Shown here: positions 15,345 to 23,334 of the stretch, in pieces
Position numbering within the stretch: the first letter of the stretch is position 1
How the letters are laid out: the number at the start of each line of letters is the position of its first letter
Assembly (NCBI RefSeq): GCF_001553345.1
Contig: NZ_KQ960749.1
Coordinates: 145,397 to 209,396, forward strand
Source: Veillonella sp. DNF00869
GTDB taxonomy: Bacteria; Bacillota; Negativicutes; Veillonellales; Veillonellaceae
Direction of reading: 5' to 3'
DNA: 64,000 nt
Notes under the pieces: model-generated
Told to the model about the DNA's origin: nothing
Database searches by the model: none
The model's input: the letters and a program-made list of their open reading frames with translations, nothing else
Translations under genes and position numbers: made by a program

Positions 15345-16793
15345 TTAATTTAGGGGCTCTACAGTAGTATGAATCCATTCTGTAGGACTATTTCGTTTGT
15401 TTCCTATATCTATTTGTTGTGCAATCCCTCGCAGTTGAGTATCTCGTACCACAATATCACGAATGCCGCCTCCTATGGTTGTAGTCTCACGAACACGCAT
15501 AGCGAGTAGTACATCTTCCATAGTCAATCCTTGTAAATACATATGTTGAATCCAAGTATTTCCTGTATTAGCAAAGGCAATGCCTACGCGACTATGACGA
15601 ATCTGTAAATTGTACGCATTCCACAGCTCCGTTACACTGGATCCTACAGGGTGTCCTGCTAATACCACAATCCCTTGTTGCATACGTTCCATCACAAGAT
15701 TCTGTGTCAGTAACCCTACACCATCCCAATGTAAGCCATCACCACTGTGCCTACCTTCCATACGCACCTCTTGGATGCTTAGTTGATCCACTTGTGTAGC
15801 CTCCACCATATGAGCTGATGCATTTTTTAACACCGTATTTTTCAGAAAAATATCCTTACCATGATGGATAACCACTAAAGAAGACCGTGTAGAATTACCT
15901 TTTTCATAACTAGCCCCTCTACGCATAGCAGCTTGTACTTCCGACTTACTTAACAAACCAGTATGATCAAGCACATCTTGCGTCACTGCATCCGCTTCGA
16001 GTGTATTCTCCTCTTGTAAAAGGTCTTCTTTCCATCCATATCCATCAATAGTACCACCACGAATGACAACGTTTTCGATAGGTCCTTGCTCATCGCCTTC
16101 TAACTGTAAAAGTCCTAAATATGGCGTACCTCCTGTCACCACATAATTAGGTTTCACAAAGGCAGCGCTATCATTAACCGCCATCAGCACAGCATCCTCA
16201 TCTAATTCTAAGGTCATATAACTGTGCAAGAATAGCGTTCCTGTACGATATACCCCTTTACTAAGATGTAAGATACCTCCCGCTGGGGTATCACGTATCG
16301 CTTTTTGTAACGCTAACGTATTATCCGTGATTCCATCTCCTACAGCGCCATAGGCGGTAGCCTCTAAACGCGGTTCTTTCGGCAATGTTTTAACTGGCAC
16401 CTTAGAAGAGTCCGACAAAGTAGCGCCCCTATCATCCACAGCTTTTACTTGCACTAAGTATACTGTATCAGATTCTAATCCCTTCAACTCTATTCTAGGA
16501 ATGATAGATACGCCCTTTGCACTAGGACGAATTTCTTTCACTTTTTCTTGATTAACGTAAATATCATATCCCGCCAATCTGTCATCATTCACTGGGTTCC
16601 AAGCTAAAGAGATAGTTGTACTAGTTATGCCTAACTTAGGGATTTGCAATTCAAAATCGCCTGCTTCTACCACATATTTCGTCACCGGCGTTGTATATTT
16701 CACATACATATTCCAGCCTAACCCTAGCAAAGCCAAGATTAGACTCAATCCTATAGCCCACCACCCATAGGTTCTATATCGCTTTTGTTTCAT
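15345..16793 (-). CDS. Membrane-anchored beta-helix protein, fibronectin III plus GH28-like (polygalacturonase family) domain
   Basis: About 482 residues. One N-terminal hydrophobic segment (about residues 10-30) acts as signal anchor. Residues about 50-135 look like a fibronectin type III domain (TISLAWNP, YDIYVNQEKV). From about 145 on, ATAYGAVGDGITDNTLALQKA opens a right-handed parallel beta-helix of the pectin-lyase/GH28 fold. Canonical GH28 catalytic strings are only partly kept: SGDGLHWDG and VVLAGHPVG appear where NTDGID and GHG are expected, so activity on pectin-like sugars is uncertain. The start at 16793 is preferred to 16802, where AGG abuts the ATG. Unexpected in a bacterium that probably does not use sugars. 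Confidence 0.7.
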   Translation of the reverse strand: MKQKRYRTYGWWAIGLSLILALLGLGWNMYVKYTTPVTKYVVEAGDFELQIPKLGITSTTISLAWNPVNDDRLAGYDIYVNQEKVKEIRPSAKGVSIIPRIELKGLESDTVYLVQVKAVDDRGATLSDSSKVPVKTLPKEPRLEATAYGAVGDGITDNTLALQKAIRDTPAGGILHLSKGVYRTGTLFLHSYMTLELDEDAVLMAVNDSAAFVKPNYVVTGGTPYLGLLQLEGDEQGPIENVVIRGGTIDGYGWKEDLLQEENTLEADAVTQDVLDHTGLLSKSEVQAAMRRGASYEKGNSTRSSLVVIHHGKDIFLKNTVLKNASAHMVEATQVDQLSIQEVRMEGRHSGDGLHWDGVGLLTQNLVMERMQQGIVVLAGHPVGSSVTELWNAYNLQIRHSRVGIAFANTGNTWIQHMYLQGLTMEDVLLAMRVRETTTIGGGIRDIVVRDTQLRGIAQQIDIGNKRNSPTEWIHTTVEPLN

Positions 16794-16889
16794 TATGTCC
16801 ATCCTGTTCTCATGTGTTCGCTATGGCTCGCATATCTAGCACATAGCTTATATGTACCATTCTACATGATTTACAAAAATGGTCAATAC

Positions 16890-17222
16890 TCAACCGATGA
16901 TGGTGACTCGCATAATATGAGACATAGGTACAAGCACATCTCCTACAGTCATCGTTCGATACACTGTATCAATCTGTTGTAATCGCCCTTGCACCGTATC
17001 ATAAACTCGTCCATTGTGATAGACTACACTGACTACATTTCCTATCACTAGCCCCTTACACTGTGCATCCAATACTTCCAATTGCTCCTCTGAAAGTTCT
17101 TTACGTTTCTCTTTGTATCGCGCTGTTTCCTCCAATAACTCTTGAAATCCTTTCAATGCAGCAAAGGGCATAAATTGTTTAGCCCTCTGTAACAATGTCA
17201 TCTTTGGTCGTTTATGTTGCAT
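16890..17222 (-). CDS. YolD-like protein
   Basis: 110 residues from an ATG at 17222 with GGGAGG seven bases upstream; the longer frame that begins at 17426 lies inside the polymerase gene and is rejected. The N-terminus RAKQFMPFAALKGFQELLEE is the YolD-like signature; the C-terminal half (VVSVVYHNGRVYDTVQGRL) is a small beta domain. The gene overlaps the Y-family polymerase by 11 bp. YolD-like genes often follow UvrX/YqjW-type polymerases in Firmicutes; a helper role in translesion synthesis is supposed, not shown. Confidence 0.82.
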   Translation of the reverse strand: MQHKRPKMTLLQRAKQFMPFAALKGFQELLEETARYKEKRKELSEEQLEVLDAQCKGLVIGNVVSVVYHNGRVYDTVQGRLQQIDTVYRTMTVGDVLVPMSHIMRVTIIG

Positions 17223-18474
17223 TATGTCCTCCCACCAAGGTATTACGAAACTGCATGGTCCCCTCTTCTTGCAAACTGCTAGCACGAAGTATGGAATTAC
17301 CGCCAAATTTTTCCTTAATCGACAATACGGTCCGTTCCACTTGGTATGCTTTTTCTTCCCTATCCTGAGACGTAGAAAACAAATCTTCTTCCCAAGGTAC
17401 GGCTTCACGACTGACCAAATCATCAAATCCCACCGATAACTGCCGAATCTCTTGATGAGGGTGAGTAGTTTTTTTATACAACTCCAACACTGCCTGTGAA
17501 AGTCCCTCTAAGGAGCACGTATACTTCGATAACCGTCTCGATCCACCGGTACCTTTCACCATTCTATCTGCATACCGCACCCCTAAGGAAATATATTTTG
17601 TCAGCGCTTTCTCTGCAATCAGTTCCAATAATAAAGATTCCACCATCTCCTGAAGAGGCACAAAACACTCCTCGTAGGAATAATTCCTCAGCAAAATTTG
17701 CCCTCTCGACAAAGAGTGTTTCGCTGGTCGATACATATGAATCTCTTTCATAGTGCACGTCTCACACCCCCAAGCATGGTCAATGAGTAGCTCCGCATTA
17801 ATCCCAAATTCCTTATACCAGCGTTCGTCAGGCACAGTCGTAATACCATGTAAATCCACTACGCCATACTTATGTAACCGGCTTGCGATTCCCCTTCCGA
17901 TTTGCCAAATATCTGTAATCGGTTGATGATGCCATATTTTTTCTTTAAATAGCTTCTCATTAAGAATACCAATTCCCTGTGGTGCATGCTTGGCCAACAC
18001 ATCGAGAGCTACCTTAGCTAAAAACAAATTAGTTCCTAATCCAACTGTAGCATGAATATGAGTCTGTTCTAATACCTTATATTTAAAGAGCAATGCTAGT
18101 TCTCGCCATGTTTTCTTATACAATCGGCTATAAGGAGTCACATCAATAAAATACTCATCAATAGAGTACACATGGATATCTTCTGGTGCCACATAGTCCA
18201 ATAAGACGCCATAAATAGAGGCAGATACTTCCATATATCGTCGCATCCTAGGCTTTACTGCCATATACTCAATAGTAGATGGAATCTCAAACAACCGACA
18301 TCGATTCTTGACGCCTAATTGCTTTAATGCCGGAGAAATAGCTAGTGTAATCGCCCCTAGCCCACGTGATGCATCGGCTACAACTAATGGGGTCGTAAAG
18401 GGATCTACCCCCAAATCTGCACACTCCACAGAAGCATAAAAACTCTTCAAATCTAAACACATATACACTGCCAT
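17212..18474 (-). CDS. Y-family DNA polymerase (UvrX/YqjW, ImpB/MucB/SamB type)
   Basis: 420 residues. The palm-domain motifs are clear: CLDLKSFYASVE with Asp8, and VYSIDEYFIDVTPY with the catalytic Asp106-Glu107. A helix-hairpin-helix region (IWQIGRGIASRLHKYGV) follows near residue 190 and a little-finger domain at the C-terminus. It differs from DinB by the CLDLKSFYAS opening and belongs to the UmuC-like/YqjW group that copies past damaged bases. Co-transcribed with the YolD-like gene. Upstream are three GAAC half-sites around the promoter, suggesting damage-dependent control. A separate true DinB is encoded at 38-39.2 kb. Confidence 0.88.
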   Translation of the reverse strand: MAVYMCLDLKSFYASVECADLGVDPFTTPLVVADASRGLGAITLAISPALKQLGVKNRCRLFEIPSTIEYMAVKPRMRRYMEVSASIYGVLLDYVAPEDIHVYSIDEYFIDVTPYSRLYKKTWRELALLFKYKVLEQTHIHATVGLGTNLFLAKVALDVLAKHAPQGIGILNEKLFKEKIWHHQPITDIWQIGRGIASRLHKYGVVDLHGITTVPDERWYKEFGINAELLIDHAWGCETCTMKEIHMYRPAKHSLSRGQILLRNYSYEECFVPLQEMVESLLLELIAEKALTKYISLGVRYADRMVKGTGGSRRLSKYTCSLEGLSQAVLELYKKTTHPHQEIRQLSVGFDDLVSREAVPWEEDLFSTSQDREEKAYQVERTVLSIKEKFGGNSILRASSLQEEGTMQFRNTLVGGHNAT

Positions 18475-18499
18475 ACTATCCCTCCTCCATACTAGTATA

Positions 18500-18548
18500 G
18501 TAGCATATTTGTTCTATATTTTCAATATATATGTTCGGTATATTGTTC
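18500..18548 (-). promoter_or_regulatory. Promoter of the Y-polymerase operon with three GAAC half-sites
   Basis: Minus strand TTGAAA (about 18520-18525), 17 bp, TACTAT; GTTC on the plus strand at 18511-18514, 18533-18536 and 18545-18548, all in the same direction. The Gram-positive LexA box is inverted (GAAC N4 GTTC), which is not present, so this is at most a variant site. Confidence 0.35.
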
Positions 18549-18793
18549 TTACAATAGTATAGTAATTTACTATATTTTAAAAAGATAACTACACAATACA
18601 CCCTGTATTTGACTTGGTTTATCACTAGAAAATTCATCTCATTATATCCGACCTCAACGTTTTTAAAACAACTTTAACATACAACGAAGCTAGTATTTAA
18701 CTAGGATTACCTCTATTAAAACAAACTCATTTTGTCCTATAAGCCACAGTTAGACATGTACAATTACAATATAAGGCTTCCATGAGCACGCAA
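18549..18793. other. AT-rich intergenic stretch, nothing recognised
   Basis: Between the Y-polymerase promoter and the fumarate reductase terminator. No ribosome site with a convincing frame, no strong hairpin. Confidence 0.5.
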
Positions 18794-18821
18794 AAAACAG
18801 GTTGCCCCGAGGGACAACCTG
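18794..18821 (-). terminator. Terminator of the fumarate reductase operon
   Basis: Stem AACAGGTTG-CCC with its complement; on the minus strand it is followed by six Ts. It lies 34 bp after the sdhE stop. Confidence 0.85.
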
Positions 18822-18854
18822 TTGTAAGTTTGTGTAATACGATTGTATTTCTGA

Positions 18855-19727
18855 TTATAAGAAACGGTTCAAGGAAGCAGTGCTTGCCAAGTGACGATCT
18901 GTCATACCCATTTCTGCTGGAGTGCAACCCAATGCAAGGCCAATTAATTGGCTCATGTGGATGATAGGCATATCACCATTCATTGGAACAGTTGCTTTTG
19001 CTTCTTTTTGGAACATATCCAATTGCATTTGGCAAAGTGGGCATGGTGTTACGACACAATCAGCACCTTCTTTTTGCGCATCAGCATTGATAGAACCAGT
19101 CATTTGCATTACAGAATCATGTGCAGGATATACTGCATGGAAACCACAGCAATCTAATTTACGGGAGAAATCGATTGGAGTAGCACCTAATGCTGTAATC
19201 AAATCTGCCAAGCTTGTTGGGATTTGCATATCTTCGAAGCCCATTTCTTCTTCTGGACGAAGGATATGGCAACCATAATATTCAGCAACACGAAGACCAG
19301 TCAATGGACGAACCACTTTTGCTTTCAAATTATCTAAACCATATTCGCGGATAAGTACCCACAAGAAATGTGTTACTTCGCTAGTACCTTTGTAGCTCAT
19401 ACCAGCTTCGCCAAGAATGTTGTTGACTTTTTGGCGAGTTACTTCATGGTCATCAAGCTCTTTTTTAGCTTCACGAAGCATTAACGTACAAGTGTTACAA
19501 ACTGTAAGAATATCTAAGCCTTCTTTTTCAGCTAACGCAATGTTACGAGCATTAGTGGAAAGAGTCAATAATGGATCGATATCTTGAACATGAGATGCGC
19601 CGCAACAAGTCCATCCATCTAATTCTTGGATTTCGATACCTAATTTTTTCGCTACTGCAACGGTTGCTAAGTAGTCTTCTTTAGATGCGCCTTCTAATAC
19701 GCAACCTGGGAAAAATCCGTATTTCAT
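18855..19727 (-). CDS. sdhE: SdhE-type subunit of fumarate reductase/succinate dehydrogenase (HdrB-like, CCG domains)
   Basis: 290 residues with two cysteine-rich CCG domains: Cys9, CCG at 41-43 and CNTC near 77-80 in the first; YYGCH, DCCGF and CPLC in the second. These bind an unusual Fe-S cofactor as in heterodisulfide reductase subunit B. In class E succinate dehydrogenases and methylmenaquinol:fumarate reductases this subunit replaces the haem-bearing membrane anchors and joins the complex to the quinone pool. No signal peptide or membrane span is seen, so it should be peripheral on the cytoplasmic side. It begins at the last base of the sdhB stop. Confidence 0.88.
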   Translation of the reverse strand: MKYGFFPGCVLEGASKEDYLATVAVAKKLGIEIQELDGWTCCGASHVQDIDPLLTLSTNARNIALAEKEGLDILTVCNTCTLMLREAKKELDDHEVTRQKVNNILGEAGMSYKGTSEVTHFLWVLIREYGLDNLKAKVVRPLTGLRVAEYYGCHILRPEEEMGFEDMQIPTSLADLITALGATPIDFSRKLDCCGFHAVYPAHDSVMQMTGSINADAQKEGADCVVTPCPLCQMQLDMFQKEAKATVPMNGDMPIIHMSQLIGLALGCTPAEMGMTDRHLASTASLNRFL

Positions 19728-20683
19728 TATTTTCCAGCCTCCTCTACTGCACGACCGATTGTACGAACACCTTCAATACCATTCACTGGTTTATGAGGAA
19801 CTACCAATTCGAATGGATTGATTTTGCCATGTTTCCATAAACGAAGAGCGTATAGACCTTGTTTTGCGGAATCCAATAATCCGTCTGTTTTCAAGCTCAT
19901 TGTTACTTCGTTTAGGCGACCAGTTTTTAACAAGTCTTGTTTGAACGCGATAGCATGACGAGTACCTTTATTGGACAAGCCTGCTTGTGTCGCTACACGG
20001 CGAAGGTTGGAAATATCTTTTTCTGGTTTCAAATGTTTTGGACAACGAGTGATACAGTTCATACAATGCACACATTTCCACAAGCCATGATTGAAAGCTG
20101 GTGTAGTATGCGCCATTGGAGACACATCACGGGAATCCATTACAAAACGATTAGCTTTTGTATATACATATGGATCCAAGAAGTCTTCACGGTTAGCAGA
20201 CAATTTATTACATTCGGAAGCACAGCATCCGCAAAGGATACATTCTGTGTTCATAACGAATTTTTTGAAGTCTGCAGCAGATTGACGTGTACCAGTTTTA
20301 GTAGTGAACTCTGGTTTTACGAAAATCCAAGGAGCTACTTCTTTCAAGCGGCTAACTTTTGCTTCCCAGTCAACTACTAAGTCACGGATTACATCAAAGT
20401 TACCGATTGGAGCTACTGTGATTTCATCAGAACCGAAACGTTCTGTAATTTCATCAATTTTAGCTTCACAACCAAGCATTGCTTGACCGTTAACTTTCAC
20501 GGAGCAAGCGCCACATACTGCAGAACGGCAAGCTGCTACGAAAGTTAATGTTGGATCTAATGTATCTTTAATTTTTTGTAAGCCCCAAAGGATAGTACGG
20601 TCTGCTTCATAATCGAAAGTATAAGACTGTACATACGCGCGGCCTTCGTTAAAGCGGTGGATATGATAAGTAATTTGTCTCAT
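19727..20683 (-). CDS. sdhB: Fumarate reductase/succinate dehydrogenase iron-sulfur subunit
   Basis: 318 residues from the ATG at 20683, one base after the sdhA stop and behind GAAAGGAAG; the longer frame starting at 20710 overlaps sdhA and is not used. The N-terminal ferredoxin fold binds the [2Fe-2S] cluster (CRSAVCGACS, then GC near 70). The C-terminal half has CILCGCCASEC and CVHCMNCITRCPKHLKP for the [4Fe-4S] and [3Fe-4S]-type clusters. It carries electrons between the flavin in SdhA and SdhE. Numbering of clusters is by family knowledge. Confidence 0.93.
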   Translation of the reverse strand: MRQITYHIHRFNEGRAYVQSYTFDYEADRTILWGLQKIKDTLDPTLTFVAACRSAVCGACSVKVNGQAMLGCEAKIDEITERFGSDEITVAPIGNFDVIRDLVVDWEAKVSRLKEVAPWIFVKPEFTTKTGTRQSAADFKKFVMNTECILCGCCASECNKLSANREDFLDPYVYTKANRFVMDSRDVSPMAHTTPAFNHGLWKCVHCMNCITRCPKHLKPEKDISNLRRVATQAGLSNKGTRHAIAFKQDLLKTGRLNEVTMSLKTDGLLDSAKQGLYALRLWKHGKINPFELVVPHKPVNGIEGVRTIGRAVEEAGK

Positions 20684-20684
20684 C

Positions 20685-22403
20685 TTAGTACTTCCTTTCT
20701 TGTGGTTCATATTTAGTGAACACTACATCGCGTTCGGACATTACGTATTCGCCATTTTCGCCAAGTTTCCAAATAGCGTGTTTTAAGTATTGGGAATCAT
20801 CACGTTTAGGGAATTCTTCACGAACGTGAGCACCACGAGATTCTTTACGATGTAAAGCGCCCAAAGCGATAGCTTTCGCAACTGTCAACATAGATTTGAT
20901 TTCTACGTAGTTTACGAATGCCATATTGTAAGTACGGTTAGAGTCACCTACATAGCAAGTTTCATATTCTTCTGTCAAACGATCGATCACTTCAAGAGCT
21001 TCTGTGATACCTGCTTCGTTACGGAAGATACCTACTTTATTCCACATAGCCACAGCTAATTCATCACGAATTTCAGCTACTGGACGACCAGATGTACGGG
21101 ATGTAACTTCAACGAATTTAGCTTCCCACTCATCAGCTTTTGCTTTCAATTCAGCATCGCAATCTGCGAATGCGCTAGCTTGTGCATAATCAGCAGCACC
21201 CGCACCGGATACTTTACCGAATACAACGCCGTCTGCCAAAGAGTTACCACCTAAGCGGTTAGCACCATGGATAGAGATACAAGATGCTTCACCAGATGCG
21301 AAGATACCAGGAACTTCTGTGGCACAAGTTTTGTAGTCTACTACGTCGATACCGCCCATGATGTAATGGCAAGTAGGACGAATTGGCACTGGATCAGTTA
21401 AAGGATCGCAATGTTCAAAGCAAAGAGCCAAGTCACGGATACCATGAAGTTTTTCGATGATAACTTCAGGTCCTAAGTGACGAAGGTCAGCTACTACGTA
21501 TGCATCAAGGCCAGAACCATTGAAACCACGACCAGCTGCAATTTCATCTTCGATTGCTTTTGCTACAACGTCACGAGACGCTAATTCCATTTTGTTAGGA
21601 GCGTATTTTTTCATGAAACGTTCGCCCTCAACATTTAACAAGTATCCGCCTTCACCACGAACAGCTTCGGACATCAAGATACCAGTTTTACCAAGACCAG
21701 TTGGATGGAATTGGATCATTTCCATATCTTTTAAGCCTACACCAGCGCGGAAAGCTACTGCCATGCCGTCACCAGTAGAAAGGAATGGGTTAGTTGTACG
21801 AGTCCAGAATACACGGCCAGCACCACCAGTGGATAATACGATGGATTTAGCTTTGATAATTTCTACTTTACCTTTTTTCATATTCCAGATAATAGCACCA
21901 CCAGCTTTACCGTCTTTTACAACGATATCTAATAGGTACCATTCTTGTAAGAAATGTACGCCTTCTTTAAGACATTGTTCATATGTTGTATGAAGAATTA
22001 CGTGACCAGTTTTATCCGCACTGTAGCATGTACGTGGATAGGATTGTCCACCAAAGTTACGTTGTGCGATTTTACCTTCGTCTGTACGAGAGAAAGGAGT
22101 TCCCATGAAATCCATTTCTAATACGCCTTCTGGGCAACGTTGACAGAAGAATTCGATAGCATCTTGGTCGCCAAGATAGTCAGAACCTTTTACAGTATCG
22201 AATGTGTGAACTTCTGTGGAGTCTTCTTTTGCTACGTTATTTAACGCCGCATTAACACCACCTTGTGCCATTGCTGTGGCAGAACGTGTTGGGAAAATTT
22301 TTGTGATTAATGCTACACGCAAACCATCACGTCGTGCAGCTTCTAAAGCAGCTCGTTGGCCTGCTCCACCACTACCTACTACGAGAACATCATATTGTTC
22401 CAT
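20685..22403 (-). CDS. sdhA: Fumarate reductase/succinate dehydrogenase flavoprotein subunit
   Basis: 572 residues. The FAD-binding GSGGAGQRAALEAAR is at residues 10-24, the histidine for covalent FAD attachment lies in the SATAMAQGGVNAALN region near 42-55, substrate-binding HPTGL is near 234, and GANRLGGNSLADGVVFG near 385-400 closes the FAD site. The C-terminus carries the usual helical domain (ESRGAHVREEFPKRDD). It reduces fumarate to succinate, or runs in reverse, which in Veillonella-like cells links lactate breakdown to succinate and propionate. First gene of the operon; GAGGAGG precedes the ATG. Confidence 0.95.
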   Translation of the reverse strand: MEQYDVLVVGSGGAGQRAALEAARRDGLRVALITKIFPTRSATAMAQGGVNAALNNVAKEDSTEVHTFDTVKGSDYLGDQDAIEFFCQRCPEGVLEMDFMGTPFSRTDEGKIAQRNFGGQSYPRTCYSADKTGHVILHTTYEQCLKEGVHFLQEWYLLDIVVKDGKAGGAIIWNMKKGKVEIIKAKSIVLSTGGAGRVFWTRTTNPFLSTGDGMAVAFRAGVGLKDMEMIQFHPTGLGKTGILMSEAVRGEGGYLLNVEGERFMKKYAPNKMELASRDVVAKAIEDEIAAGRGFNGSGLDAYVVADLRHLGPEVIIEKLHGIRDLALCFEHCDPLTDPVPIRPTCHYIMGGIDVVDYKTCATEVPGIFASGEASCISIHGANRLGGNSLADGVVFGKVSGAGAADYAQASAFADCDAELKAKADEWEAKFVEVTSRTSGRPVAEIRDELAVAMWNKVGIFRNEAGITEALEVIDRLTEEYETCYVGDSNRTYNMAFVNYVEIKSMLTVAKAIALGALHRKESRGAHVREEFPKRDDSQYLKHAIWKLGENGEYVMSERDVVFTKYEPQERKY

Positions 22404-22522
22404 ACGTACCTCCTCAAAAACACTTGTCTTATTTTGAACTATACCTCTTACATACTGTTCTTAAAATAAGGAACTATGTTTAACTGCATATATGACTGAT
22501 ATATGCATCAATCTATAGCCTT

Positions 22523-22559
22523 ATTATATACGGTATTCCAAAGTGTTACAATTGTCACA
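22523..22559 (-). promoter_or_regulatory. Promoter of sdhABE with a CRP/FNR-type palindrome over the -35
   Basis: Minus strand TTGTAA (22546-22551), 17 bp, TATAAT (22523-22528). The palindrome TGTGACAATTGTAACA (minus strand, 22544-22559) matches TGTGA-N6-TCACA in 9 of 10 half-site bases and covers the -35. A Crp/Fnr-family regulator is the likely ligand. Confidence 0.6.
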
Positions 22560-23077
22560 GCAGCCCTTAAAAACCCTCTTTTTACAAGGGATTAAGCGGT
22601 TTTGATAACGTTTTTCATAGGTTTTAAGTAAGTATATAACAATATATTATTTTCAAGGTAATTCTCATTCAATTTATACTTATACAGTGTACTTTTATCT
22701 TTTCCCCCAACTATCTTGTTATTACACAATTTTTTAGGTTATATAATTTTTTGTCATTATTAAAAGTTTCTTTAGAAATAATTTCCTCTTACTATTTCTA
22801 AAATTACTCATTTTTATTATGTGATAGTTTTTCTCATAATTTATTTTCCTTATTTTATATATTTATTTTGCATTATTAAGATTACTAAAACTCATATTAC
22901 AATATATTGATTTTTATCACACCTCGACTACAAGTCATATCTATTTTTTTCCATTTTCTTTTTCTAAAAGTACCCATTAAAACTATCTTATACAAAAACG
23001 ACGAAATTTTTCATTCTCTTTATTTTGTAAAGTATCTTTTCCTCATTATGGTATGCATTTTTGACATGCTGAGGGCG
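22560..23077. other. Very AT-rich intergenic region, no gene
   Basis: About 520 bp, rich in T-runs, between the divergent sdhA and nrdA promoters. Only a small hairpin (AACCCT / AGGGATT around 22570-22592) is seen. No coding frame with a ribosome site was found. Confidence 0.5.
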
Positions 23078-23106
23078 TTGTGAAAAAATGACTGATATAG
23101 TATAAT
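23078..23106 (+). promoter_or_regulatory. Promoter of nrdA
   Basis: TTGTGA (23078-23083), 17 bp, perfect TATAAT (23101-23106). It sets a leader of about 222 nt before the nrdA ATG. Confidence 0.75.
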
Positions 23107-23112
23107 TTTAGA

Positions 23113-23334
23113 AGATGTTGTGCCAAAGCACTTTATCTCTATACAACATATTGATATTGAGTCCATGTGAAAACATATCTATGCACTCTCATTTGCGATT
23201 CGTAAATGGGAGTCCTTTTATGGTCAAGGCCTAATACATTATGTTAACCGGATATGCTTTCACATATATTCAATATATGTGGATAATCTTTACAACAGGT
23301 ACAAAAACTACATCGTCAGAAAAAGGAGACTCTC
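23113..23334 (+). promoter_or_regulatory. Structured 5' leader of nrdA, candidate riboswitch-like element
   Basis: First hairpin: ATGTTGT (about 23115-23121) with ACAACAT (23143-23149). Then a long helix CATGTGAAAACATATC (23164-23179) with GATATGCTTTCACAT (23251-23265), one mismatch, enclosing the hairpin ACTCTCATTT/AAATGGGAGT (23185-23213) and about 35 unpaired or weakly paired bases, a junction-like fold. A perfect 10-1-10 palindrome CACATATATT-C-AATATATGTG follows (23261-23281), sharing bases with the long helix, so the two could be alternative. No B12 box or known riboswitch core was recognised. Confidence 0.5.

Noticed and set aside
16890-17426. 178-codon version of the YolD-like gene
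   Set aside because: The first 68 codons overlap the polymerase gene in another frame and resemble no YolD; the ATG at 17222 has a proper ribosome site.
19937-20380. 147-codon plus-strand frame with many cysteines
   Set aside because: It is the shadow of the Fe-S subunit gene sdhB.
23113-23334. Cobalamin riboswitch upstream of nrdA
   Set aside because: No B12 box was found and the enzyme is class I, which does not use adenosylcobalamin.
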